From contig OX638135.1 in NCBI GenBank assembly GCA_951804985.1, positions 37,007,024 to 37,071,023 on the forward strand: 64,000 nt of DNA. The letters are read 5' to 3'. Origin of the DNA: Dryomyza anilis (taxonomy: Eukaryota; Arthropoda; Insecta; Diptera; Dryomyzidae). Positions 13,028 through 22,974 of the stretch are shown in pieces. The notes beneath the pieces were generated by a model. That model searched no databases. It was not told the origin of the DNA and saw nothing but the letters and a program-made list of their open reading frames with translations. A program made the position numbers and the translations under genes. Numbering within the stretch: position 1 is the stretch's first letter; each line of letters starts with the position of its first letter.

Positions 13028-13592
13028 TTATATATATATAACTATTTTAGGAAAAGAACTTATAATTTTAATGTTAGTTAATCATCAATTGAGAAAAGAA
13101 ATAAATTAAGCACATGCAACCAATTACATTAATTTCAATTTAAATCAATGTTAGTCATAAAATTGTCGAATTCAATACAGATAATGCAAAACCCACAATT
13201 GCATTACTGACCTATATTAATAGCGCAAGCAATCAAAAAAGAAAAAGGTCATTCCCCCAAGTGTTTCATGCTGAAGCACATATGCAATTTATACGAACGT
13301 ATGTATATCAAATAAATATAATTCAATTTTACCGTCATGCCAGTAGGAAGTTTCATATAATGTGACTTTTATAAGTACACAAAAATAATAAATTAAAATA
13401 TTAAACATGTTTAGAAAATAAATCGCAAATCTAATTTTATTTATTTACATGCAGAGAAATTATAGGTACTTTTGTATAGTAATATAATTCAATTTGAATA
13501 AGTTTGAATATAACAAATAAATTTTAAATGAATTGGAAGAACTTACTTATAATAATTTAAATTACTTAAATATATTAAAAATAAAACAAAAA

Positions 13593-14335
13593 CGAGTTGG
13601 GAAAGTTAGGTCACATGGGTAAGTTCGGTCACATGGGGCAGATTTTTATAGTCGGTCGGGCCCGACTATGGAATACCCTACACCTTTGGTGGGGATATTA
13701 ACCCTCAGAATATTATTCATATATCAGAAATTTACGTCTTATATCCCCATAATTTAAAAAATACATAAAGTTGAAAAAAAAAATTGAAAAATATAATTGG
13801 GCGGACCACGCCTATATTTAAAATTTTTAAATCCTAATATTTCATAGATTTGATTTTAATAATTTACGGATAAAATTTCCACTATGAAAACCCGGGAAAT
13901 AATGAAAAAAAAAAGTGGGCGGATCACGCCCATTTTTGGACCACATATTTTTAGGTGAATTCTAACAATACGTTTTAAATTTTATTAGTTCCGAAAGAGT
14001 AACATAAAAGTGACTTGTATGGGAGGTGGCGGTGTCCGTTGACCGATTTGGCTCATTTTCAAACTCAGTTCCTAATTTTGGCTAAAATATATTGAGACGA
14101 AATTTCATCGCATTCTGATCAGTATTTCTCAAGTTATTCTGTATTCGGACAGCAAGACAGCAAGACAGCAAGACGGACAGACAGACAGACAGACGGACAT
14201 GGCTAAACGGACTGGGGTAGTGATGCTGATCAAGAATATATATACTTTTCCATACCGGACACGCCTCCTAAGGGGCGTTACAATATATGCACAAAGTTAA
14301 TATACCCTGTACCTCATAGGTGTAGGGTATAACAA
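13593..14335 (-). mobile_element. mini-me/DINE-1-like element, divergent type
   Basis: It interrupts sequence that is continuous at about 10340-10350 in U copy 2, so its edges are set by that empty site. It starts GAGTTGGGAAAGTTAGGTCA and holds a hairpin ATAGTCGG...CCGACTAT followed by ATACCCTACACC. Toward the right end come a (GACA)n/(GACG)n tract at 14152-14200, the core TGATGCTGATCAAGAATATA and GTGTAGGGTATAA. Terminal ATACCCTACA/TGTAGGGTAT motifs are inverted. These are hallmarks of mini-me/DINE-1-type elements of flies. It is non-coding. Confidence 0.7.
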
Positions 14336-14545
14336 AGAATTTAAAATTAAAAAAAAATAGGGATTTATGCATTAAAATATTTAGTGCAGTTAAAATTAAA
14401 AAAAAAAGTTTTAATATTTGAATCGAAAAAAAAGAGGAAACATATTAGTAAAATAATTAAATGGAGAAAATATATATATATAGGTATTAAATATTATTTA
14501 AAAAAAAAAAGGAATTTTTAAATTAAAAAAAAAAAAAGAATGAAA

Positions 14546-14654
<109 letters not shown>

Positions 14655-14938
14655 AAAAAGAAGAAATCTTTCTAAAAAAAAAAATATATTATTATCATTA
14701 TTATTATTGAAACCCATTTAATTATTCAAACATATTTTTATAGATAACTTAAGATAAAATAACATATTATATTTATTATCACCATATAAAAATAAACATA
14801 TTATCATTATTAATCTTAATATTAGCTCTAAGAAAACATAATTTCTATATATTCAACAATATATTTAAGTCATTTTGTAAAAAATTATCATTAATCCTAA
14901 TATTATTAATAATTTTTTTTTCCATAAGGGGGGAGCAA

Positions 14939-15621
14939 TGTTGTGAATTAGCGCATACATTTTTCTTTTCTTTGTGGTTCTTCACTATTCATTCAGTTTT
15001 GGATGTTGAGCGCATCATGTTTTTATATCATGTTGTACTCATGTTGTACAGCAACATGTTCATAGCATTGTCCCAACGCTTCACGTTGGCAACAATGATA
15101 ATAATTTGGCCAAGCGCTAAGCTTTGCATAGAACACACCTCTTTCAGGTTAGCTTGCACAGTTAACAGAAGCTGGCAATAATTTGGCAAAGCGCTAAAGC
15201 TTTACATAGAACACACCTCTTTCAAGAGGCTTGCAATACAATTTTCCATTGCATAATTTTGGGTCTATGTTAAAATAAGCGAAGCAGCGATTGTCAACAA
15301 TTCTGATATTTTGCAATTGGTGTCAGCCAAAAACTGCAAGTCGTACTTTCTTCGAAAGTCACGTACACCAAAATGGAGTGAAAGTGAAAACTCACTAGAA
15401 CATAGTTAGAATAGAATTTAAGAAAAGCTTGCAACGAAGGTATTGTTAATACCTTTCGTTGCAATTTAAAAGATTGTAGTTTAACCAACCTCAAGTGGAG
15501 GTTCTAAAATTGTAAAAGTGTCTTTTTAATAGTAAATGTAATAAAAGTGTTTTTTCTAAAAATAAAAAGTATGAATAAATAAGTATGAAGGAAAGTATTC
15601 AACCATCTAGAATTTACAACA
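14939..15621 (+). repeat. U repeat copy 3: LTR-like block
   Basis: This is a 683-bp block with TGTTGT...ACAACA ends, directly after a polypurine tract. It matches 7399-8099 inverted, 3199-3750 directly (partial) and a 119-bp internal piece at 40155-40273 inverted. It looks like a 3' LTR. Right of it the sequence is the 5' end of the LOA element, as after copy 1. Confidence 0.7.
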
Positions 15622-15719
15622 GAGGGTCTGCTTTGGCAGAAGCTACGAAAACCCCGCCACATGCCAAAATTACCACCATTGGGGCAACCTGGTGGGGCAG
15701 ACTATCCCCGACGCGAGTT
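15622..15719 (+). mobile_element. LOA element 5' fragment
   Basis: This is about 98 bp that match 3751-3846 closely, with a 4-bp deletion and a few substitutions. It is cut by the start of the gypsy LTR. It shows that the junction between the U block and the LOA 5' end exists twice in the window. Confidence 0.8.
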
Positions 15720-15870
15720 AACGCATCAGTCGCCACTTAAGACATAATTCTAAAATCTAAGATTAATACTAAATAAACTGTTTTATTATTAAATTAAAAT
15801 CTGTTGTGTTGTGTGTTAATTTTATAAAAAGAGTCAGAGAAGAGTAAGACGTAGGAAGGAAAGTCCTACA
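15720..15870 (+). repeat. Gypsy-1 5' LTR
   Basis: It matches 21207-21355 with about three differences in 149 bp (roughly 98% identity). It ends in CCTACA. The start is uncertain: the shared part begins at AACGCATCAG, but the 3' copy may begin up to about 14 bp earlier at TGTTGTGAAGCC, so this copy is probably trimmed at its 5' end. It contains AATAAA at about 15771. Confidence 0.85.
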
Positions 15871-16809
15871 AATGGGGGCTCAACCAAAATAAATAGACTA
15901 AGATGTTTAAAACGTAAAAATAATTATGAACAAAAACTGAAATATTAAAATGAAAGATATTTTTATAGTTGAACAAGAAGTGAAAATCAATATAAAAGTA
16001 AATTGTGCAAAACTAAATAATTAAACATTAACATGAACATATACACACACACAGTACAGTATTTTGCATGAAGTTAAACATGAAACAACAACGCCGAAAA
16101 GTTCCAGAAGTTCTTTGCAAAGCTCACTAAAGCACAAGCAAGATTCTGTTACCAAGCCATCAGCGCAGACGCAGCAAGAACAACAACAACGTAGAAAACA
16201 ACAACAGCGAGCAGCATCAGTAAAAGCAGCAGGCGCTACGCAACGACGAGAGAAGAAAAGGAAAACAACGCGCAGCTACGCAACGAGTAACGTGAGAGGA
16301 AGAGGAGAACAGCGCGCAGCATCATTACAAGCAGAACGTAACGACGAAGAGATCTAAAGAGAGCAACAGAGTGAGCAGATGAATTTGAGCAGCGAACAAA
16401 AAACAACCCTTATTTTTGACAGCAAGCTGTGTCGGTGAGAGCAGACTGTTTGTGTTTATGGTTTTATTTTGCATTGCATTTTACTTGTTTGTAAATGAAG
16501 CATTTAAAGAAATAAATAGTTTATAGAAGTTAATTATTTAAGGAAGTAAAAAGTTTGAGAAGTAAAGATTTAATAAAGAATAAGAAGTATTAAAGAAGAA
16601 CGAAAATCTTGAGACATGAAACAAATTTGAAAACTACAATTACACTGAAAGAAAAAATTTGATTTGTTTGAAAATTAAATTAATTTAAAAAAATTCAAAT
16701 TAAAATTTAATACTTTTTTACTAACTATTATACTACAAATTACAATACTTATTACAATTAATTACTATATTGAACAAAATACACTATATTACAATTTTTA
16801 ACAAGTAAA
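15871..16809 (+). promoter_or_regulatory. Gypsy-1 primer-binding site and leader
   Basis: Two bases after the LTR comes TGGGGGCTCAACC (15873-15885), placed as expected for a tRNA primer-binding site. The roughly 0.9 kb leader that follows is A-rich. A 97-residue Gln/Arg/Lys-rich frame (16064-16357) is open but low-complexity, and I do not call it a gene. Another AT-rich stretch runs up to the gag start. Confidence 0.6.
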
Positions 16810-17781
16810 TTGGCACTGACTGTGGACAGACTTAAGGAACAGTTGGAAGGGTTGGGGTTGTTGACAACAGGGAAAAAGTCAGTTCAACAAGACAGGCTCC
16901 TTGAGCATCATGTCTTCTCCAGAGATGGCGACGACGATGGTGAGTCAGTGTACAGCGACGTCGGTTCAAACATTGCGTGTGCAGCAGTCGGACAGCGCTC
17001 AACATTTACATTGAAGGACGTAGAAAATAGTTTAACAGCGTTTACTGGCACAGATTCACTCGACATAAACCAATGGATCGAAGAATTTGAAGACAGCGCT
17101 ACTACAGTGGGATGGAATAACCTGCAAAAATTTATATACGCGAAGCAACTGGTGAAAGGTGCAGCAAGACAGTTTGTGAGAAGTCAGTTCTGAATTACCA
17201 GTTGGGAAACACTGAAGAAAATGTTAATAGAAGAACTTGGTATAGAGTTGCCGTCTTCTGAAGTTCATCGCAGGCTACGAAATAGACGCAAGGAAGCCAA
17301 TGAAAGTCTTCGTGAATATTTATATTGCCTAATGGAATTAGGAAAGCCGATCAATTTGGATGCTGAAAGTCTCATCGAATATTTCGCGGAAGGCATTCCA
17401 GATTCAAGGTCAAATAAGACTGCGCTGTATCAGGCACGAACAATAGCCGACTTGAATGAACAAATCAAGGTTTATGAAAAGGTGCGTACTTCCACCCAGC
17501 CATCAAGTAAGTGGAACGTACTGCAAGCCAATAATAAACCTGTGCAGGAGTTTACGAGACCAGAAAATGTTAGAAAATGTTTTAAATGCGGTAATGAAAC
17601 GCATTTAGCAAAAGATTGCCCATCAAGGCAATACAAATGCTTTAAATGCAATCAAATGGGACATCGTTCTTTTGAATGTAAAGGGACTTCACAAGGAACG
17701 GACGGACGAATCAAAACCGAAAAGGTGGAATCAATATGGTTTCAGACGATGACGAATGTTTTCAAAACAAATCGAACTTGA
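16810..17781 (+). pseudogene. Gypsy-1 gag with SAP-like N-terminus and two CCHC knuckles
   Basis: Gag forms the particle shell and binds the element RNA. Residues about 1-35 (LTVDRLKEQLEGLGLLTTGK) look like a SAP domain, a DNA/RNA-binding helix pair found in some gypsy Gag proteins. The capsid region follows, with FVRSQF then a TGA stop at 17191 in an otherwise continuous frame, then SWETLKKMLIEELG and NLREYLY-type capsid motifs. Two zinc knuckles of the CX2CX4HX4C type, CFKCGNETHLAKDC and CFKCNQMGHRSFEC, lie near 17578-17680. The codon at 16810 is TTG, so the original ATG seems lost. The frame overlaps the protease frame by 46 bases in the -1 register, as is usual for gag-pol frameshifting. 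Confidence 0.85.
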
Positions 17782-18380
17782 TTTTTAGAGATATCATCAT
17801 TAACGATTATAAGTTTTCAGCATTGGTAGACACAGGCAGTTCTCTGTGTTTAATGCGATGTGATGTGTTGATGAGTCTCGGAGATATTGAACTATCATCT
17901 GAAAAGAGGCGTTTAGTAGGTATTGCCGACGCCGTGCTCACTACTTTGGGAAGTATTGTGGCTGCGTTGGAGATCGATGGAATATTGTTGGATACGGAGT
18001 TTCATGTCGTAAGAGAACGCGATATTGCATACGATGCCATACTGGGGAACTCAAGCGGAGTTGAAATAATCGTGCGGGCAGATGGTGCTGAATTCAGAAA
18101 GAAGGATATCAAAAAAGTTGTAGCCAGGGAAGTTAAGACGAATTGCGAAAAGAAGACGAAAGATGTTAAGACGAAAGATGATAAGATGAAAAATTTTAAA
18201 GATGTTAAAGACGAAAAGAAGGAAAATTTTGAAAAAATAAAGAAGGAAGACCAAAAGATAGTTGTTGTTAAAGATGATAACAAATGTGAAGGGCACAACA
18301 ATGATTTTATTCGCGAGTTCGGAAGCCTTTGTTTGGCAGCAAGCGATGGTGCGATGTCAACAAAAACAGAAGTGGAGTAA
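17736..18380 (+). CDS. Gypsy-1 protease (start of pol)
   Basis: This is a retropepsin-like domain. FSALVDTGSSLCLM near residue 27 holds the catalytic Asp-Thr-Gly, and DAILGNSSGVEII is the C-terminal ILG motif. It would cleave the Gag-Pol polyprotein. It overlaps gag in the -1 frame. The C-terminal third is a Lys-rich linker (repeated KDVK/KDEKK). The frame stops at 18378, where a 29-bp tandem duplication (GTGGAGTAATT / GTGGAGGAATT) lies. RT then continues in another frame, so this stop probably reflects damage rather than a natural end. Confidence 0.8.
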   Translation: MVSDDDECFQNKSNLIFRDIIINDYKFSALVDTGSSLCLMRCDVLMSLGDIELSSEKRRLVGIADAVLTTLGSIVAALEIDGILLDTEFHVVRERDIAYDAILGNSSGVEIIVRADGAEFRKKDIKKVVAREVKTNCEKKTKDVKTKDDKMKNFKDVKDEKKENFEKIKKEDQKIVVVKDDNKCEGHNNDFIREFGSLCLAASDGAMSTKTEVE

Positions 18381-18381
18381 T

Positions 18382-21054
18382 TATAACAACAATGGAGGAA
18401 GTGGAGGAATTATAACAACAATTATAAATGATTATACGCCTGATACGAATTTCAAATCACCAGTGGAAATGAATATCATTCTCTCCGATGACGTTCCGAT
18501 TTATCAGAGACCCAGACGTATGCCATACGCGGATCAACGATTCATTGATGAGCAGATCTCGAAGTGGGTGAAAGAGGGCATTATACAGCCGAGTACTTCC
18601 GAGTATGCGTCGCTGATAGTGCTCGCGTCTAAAAAAGATGGTAACAAGAGGTTATGTTGCGACTATAGACGACTGAACGAGAAAATAGTTCGGAACAATT
18701 TCCCGATGGTTTTGATTGACGACGTGTTAGAAAGGTTGCAGAATGCCAATGTTTTCACAACTTTGGATTTGGAAAATGGATTTTTCCATGTACCCGTGGA
18801 GGCTGGTTCGAGAAAGTACACATCGTTCGTAGTACATAACGGGCAATATGAATTTCTATTTGTTCCATTTGAATTTTCTAATTCGCCTGCGGTATTTTCC
18901 TGATATATTTTCGCCGTTTTAAGGGACTTGATTCATGATGGAACCTTGGTAGCATATATGGACGATATCATAATTCTCTCCAAGGATAAGCATGAAGGAT
19001 TCAAAAAGCTGAAGCAAGTGGTTGAAAAGGCAGCAGCCAGTGGTTTTTGTATCAAATGGTCTAAATGTCAATTTTTAATAAGAAAAGTTGAATTCCTTGG
19101 ATATGTGGTGGAAAAAGGAACCATCAAACCGTCGACTTGTAAGACGCTAGTAGTTAAAAATTTCCCGATACTCGTAGATCGCAAATCCATGCAAAGATTT
19201 TTGGGACTGACGTCATATTTTAGACGATTCGTGAAAGATTATGCTGTCATCGCTAGACCACTGTCAGATTTACTACGCAAAAACGTCATGTTTGAAATGA
19301 AGGAGGAACAGTTAATTGCTGTCCAACAGTTTTAGGCAGCACTAGTGGATTCGCCTGTACTTAATTTGTTTGATCCTGCGGCACCAACCGAGGTTCATAC
19401 GGACGCAAGTATGCATGGCTATGGAGCGATATTATTGCAGAAGAACAGTAAAGACCAACAATTACATCCAATTCAATACATGAGCAGAAAAACCAAAATA
19501 CACGAACAATATTATTACTCGTACGAGCTCGAGGTGCTCGCGATAATTGAGGCTCTTAAGAAGTGGCGGATTTACCTTTTGGGTAAAAAGATTAAAAATG
19601 TCACTGATTGCAACGCTTTTGCAATGACAATGAAAAAGAGCGATGTGCCTTTAAGAGTTTCGCGTTGGGCGATGTTTCTGCAGGAGTTTGATTACCATAT
19701 CGAACATAGATCCGGATCAAAGGTGAAGCATGTGGATGCTCTAAGCAGAGTTGCTTGTTTCCTTATCGAATATTCATTAAAACATCGGATAAAGGAGGCA
19801 CAACTTCAAGATGAATGGACAAAGGCTGTTAGGAAAGTTTTGGAGAACGATTCGTATGATGATTACTACATGTATTACGGTGTCTTACACAAGGATCCCA
19901 TCAAGGAACTCGTTGTCATTCTCGCGACGATGAAGCAAGAAGTAATTAAGATTGCTCACCGCCAAGGTCATTTTGCGGTGAGAAAAACACAAGATTTGGT
20001 CGAGAGAGATTTTTACATACCAAACCTAAGCCTCAAAGTAGCAGTTATAGTAAAAAGCTGCGTAGAATGTTTAGTTGCTGAAGGGAAACATGGAAAGAAA
20101 GAAGGTTTTCTAGCACCAATTGATAAGGCAGATAAACCTTTAGACACTTATCTTGTGGATCATGTGGGTCCGATGGAGGCAACGCAGAAGTGGTATAATC
20201 ACATTTTTGTGGTTGTGGACGCGTTCACCAAGTTCGTCTGGCTGTACCCAACAAGGAACACTGGTTCGGAGGCAGTAATCCAGAGGCTACAGGAGCAAGC
20301 AGCAGTTTTTGGAAATCCAAAACGTATAATCTCCGACAGAGGTACTGCATTTATCTCAAATGCGTTTAAAGAGTACTGTGAATCTGAAGATATACAACAT
20401 TTGCTCATAACCACTGGCGTACCACAGGGAAATGGACAAGTGGAGCGCATTCACAAGATTGTCATTCCAATGCTAGCAAAACTGTGTTTGGAAAACCCTA
20501 TGAATTGATACAAGCATGTCGACAAGGTACAGCAAATAATTAATAATACGCCACCGAGAAGTACCAGGGTATCACCTTTTAAAATACTGACGGATCTTGA
20601 GATGCGAATTAAAGGTAACCCTGACTTACAATGTCTTTTGGATGAGGAGGCGATTGCTGAATTGGATAGCGAGCGTGATGAAGTACGTTTAGAAGCTCGC
20701 GAGAATATCATCAAGATACAGGCTGAGAATAAAAGAGAATTCGATAAGAAGCGTGTGCCAGAAATTCAATACGCGCTGAACGAACTGGTAGCCATTAAGC
20801 GAACGCAGTACGGGTCAGGGCTGAAATTGAAACCTAAATATTTCGGACCTTATAAAATAACCGCGAAGCTTGGTCATGGACGCTCTTCCGTCGAAAAGGT
20901 AGGAGATCACGAAGGTCCAGGAAAAAAGTCAACTGTCGCCGAGTATATAAAGCCATGGAATCCATCATTCGGGTCGAATGAGACTGCAGGAGGACCAAAT
21001 GTGGGATTGGAGCCAAACGGACAAAGACGGTTACGAAGCGGACGACAACACTGA
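18382..21054 (+). pseudogene. Gypsy-1 reverse transcriptase, RNase H and integrase
   Basis: One frame runs through the whole stretch with only three stops (TGA 18901, TAG 19333, TGA 20506). RT motifs: ASKKDGNKRLCCDYRRLN, TTLDLENGFFHVPV and the active site YMDD near 18957. RNase H: VHTDASMHGYGAILL (19396) and YSYELEVLAIIEAL. Integrase: the HRQGHF...CVEC zinc-binding motif (19960-20070), YLVDHVGPM with the first Asp, IISDRGTAF (20330) with the second, and the VERIHK Glu region. A C-terminal tail ends LRSGRQH. Each stop is one transition away from a sense codon. The element copies RNA to DNA and integrates it. The sequence looks like the Mdg3/blastopia-type branch, a tentative assignment. It has no env. 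Confidence 0.9.
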
Positions 21055-21206
21055 CTTGACGACGTTTAAAAAAGCAACACTTAAAAACTACAATAGAAAA
21101 CACTTAAAAACTAAATAACATGACAACACCGAAAACTGGACGAAACAACGAAAGCATAAAACAAAGTTGTAAAACGGCAACGGACAAGAACGTTGTTGTG
21201 AAGCCG

Positions 21207-21355
21207 AACGCATCAGTCGCCACTTAAGACATAATTCTTAAATCTAAGATTAATACTAAATAAACTGTTTTATTATTAAATTAAAATCTGTTGTGTTGTG
21301 TGTTTATTTTTTAAAAAGAGTCAGAGAAGAGTAAGACGTAGGAAGGAAAGTCCTA
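21207..21355 (+). repeat. Gypsy-1 3' LTR
   Basis: It is a direct repeat of the 5' LTR. It may begin at 21193 (TGTTGTGAAGCC). The last CA is missing: after TCCTA the sequence turns into TCTATATATA, so the LTR end has merged with a (TA)n tract. Between pol and this LTR (21055-21206) lies A-rich non-coding sequence. Confidence 0.85.

Positions 21356-21428
<73 letters not shown>
21356..21428. repeat. (TA)n tract, target of the BEL-2 insertion (left part)
   Basis: This is a nearly pure TA run. Its last five bases, TATAT, equal the five bases after the other end of BEL-2 (31088-31092). The run at 31088-31156 is its continuation. Confidence 0.85.
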
Positions 21429-21431
<3 letters not shown>

Positions 21432-21798
21432 GAACCTGGGGAGCGTACAAATATTGTCCGGAGAAGCCTTGATGAAATGATTCTGTTGAAATGAGAACTT
21501 TTGAGTGTTTCAAACATGTACGTTTGAAACAGATCCATAGAAATAACACCACAAGTATTAGGAAATATGGAAATATATGTTGGTTTATTATGCGGATTAT
21601 ACCTGTTGGTTTCGTAGTTGTATCACAAGTGATCGGATAACTTAAAGCTAAGGAAAAAGGAAGTCTCTCTTAAGCAGAGTTGTATTCGAAAAGATAAATG
21701 ATAATTTTCGAACATGCGTGAAGCGCCATCTGTGAGGAAAAATATGCTTAAGGGAAACTTGCAATCTTTTACCATTTGAAGACCTTCTGACATGAACA
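21429..21798 (-). repeat. BEL-2 3' LTR
   Basis: This is a 370-bp repeat of 30715-31087 with about half a dozen differences, including a small indel near 21532 (roughly 98% identical). Read on the minus strand it starts TGTTCATGTCAG and ends GGTTCACA. The minus strand just upstream has the polypurine stretch CAAGGTGGGCAGCGA (21799-21813). Confidence 0.95.
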
Positions 21799-22089
21799 TC
21801 GCTGCCCACCTTGCAGTACAGCTGCAATTTAAATTCTATTGCTATATGATAATGGTAATTGCTGGATAATAAGGAATATTTGTTTTATATATAAATTCAT
21901 TTTAATACAATATAATTCAGTACATAGGATAATAATATAAAAAAAAATGCGTTGCAAATATTTCATTATGTAGTTCATGTTTTTTCATAGTGCGAGTTTA
22001 TATAAATTGAGCTTTTTCTTAAATGAGCTGATTTGTTCAAATTTTGTTTTTATATTTTAAAAATATGTTTTGAATTATTTATTATTTTA
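21799..22089 (-). other. BEL-2 3' untranslated stretch with polypurine tract
   Basis: This is AT-rich sequence between the extra ORF and the 3' LTR. The only recognisable element is the purine-rich tract next to the LTR, which would prime plus-strand synthesis. Confidence 0.6.
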
Positions 22090-22911
22090 TTAAATAGCGC
22101 AGGATCCGGACAAGATCCAACCAAAAATCGTATTTTGCGTAACAGGGAGGCCGCCGTTGCTCGGTATGACCCCTGCTAGGATTATTTTTTGGTAAACATC
22201 AGCAGCCAATGCCAATGATATGGAAGAGGACTTAAAAAAATTTGGATCGGCTAAGACAAGATTGGTAAATTTGCTTTTAGTAGTAGCATCTAAGGATTTT
22301 GAAGGCGTTTTCAAACTCATCTCATATTCCACCCGCATAGTAACCTCAAACTTAACATTGAGATCGGAGTGTGCGGGTAATACTATGGCACATACGTTGT
22401 CCTTGCCAATTTTGGTAGTGCTGATCTTAAGCTGTCGAACTAGTGTATCTGAAATACAACTAGCAGTACCACAGGAATCAATTAAAGCTCTTGCGAAGTG
22501 TAGTTTTCCGTCATGGTGTATTCGTAATAAAACTGTTGGCAAGAGAGTTACGACGTGTAGGGATAAAATGGAGGACATGGATATTGATGAGGATGCTGAA
22601 GTAGATTGAACAGTTGTATGGCTATTCCTGAGACGTTCGTGAAGATGGAGAAGTGTGTGGTGGTCCTCCTTGCAGTAATGACACCCAGCTTTGCTGAAGC
22701 AAGTGCCGCGTGAATGCTGATGAGCCAAACAATTGGAACAATATTTGTGCAGGAGAACTACGCGCATGCGTTCTTCGGTGTTCATGTCTAAAAATTTGTA
22801 GCAGTTTTTAAGAGCATGAGGACGATTGCAGATGCGGCACTGGAAAATTTTGTAACTGGAGAAACGACCAGCGTTACGAGCGTCACGGTAGTTGTTGTTG
22901 GCTTTAGGCAT
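22090..22911 (-). CDS. BEL-2 extra ORF: zinc knuckles plus retropepsin-like domain
   Basis: This is an intact 273-residue frame after integrase, in the position where envelope genes sit in other LTR elements. It has no signal peptide or membrane segment and is not an envelope. Residues about 24-90 hold Cys/His knuckles (CRICNRPHALKNC, YCSNCLAHQHSRGTC, CHYCKEDHHTLLH) of the BEL Gag type. Residues about 140-273 resemble the DUF1758 protease: FARALIDSCGTASCIS keeps Asp-Ser, NLVLADPNFFKSS and the end TIFGWILSGS match the same landmarks in gag-pol. It is thus a diverged copy of the nucleocapsid-protease module, distinct in sequence from the module in the element's own gag-pol. The intact frame while RT is broken suggests recent constraint or youth. 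The function is unknown. Confidence 0.75.
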   Translation of the reverse strand: MPKANNNYRDARNAGRFSSYKIFQCRICNRPHALKNCYKFLDMNTEERMRVVLLHKYCSNCLAHQHSRGTCFSKAGCHYCKEDHHTLLHLHERLRNSHTTVQSTSASSSISMSSILSLHVVTLLPTVLLRIHHDGKLHFARALIDSCGTASCISDTLVRQLKISTTKIGKDNVCAIVLPAHSDLNVKFEVTMRVEYEMSLKTPSKSLDATTKSKFTNLVLADPNFFKSSSISLALAADVYQKIILAGVIPSNGGLPVTQNTIFGWILSGSCAI

Positions 22912-22974
22912 TTTAAAATAGCTGAAAACAAAATAGTAATAAAAACAGGGAAATTGAAATAGAATAACAAAATT
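22912..22974 (-). promoter_or_regulatory. Candidate splice acceptor before the extra ORF
   Basis: Between the pol stop and the ORF start, the minus strand has a pyrimidine-rich run ending TTTTGTTTTCAG, 10 bases before the ATG. This fits a 3' splice site and suggests that the ORF is expressed from a spliced RNA. A possible donor, G/GTAAGAT, lies in the leader at 30013-30020 on the minus strand. Confidence 0.5.

Noticed and set aside
16064..16357. 97-residue Gln/Arg-rich frame in the gypsy-1 leader
   Set aside because: Low complexity, A-rich DNA, upstream of gag, no domain. Kept only as a note.
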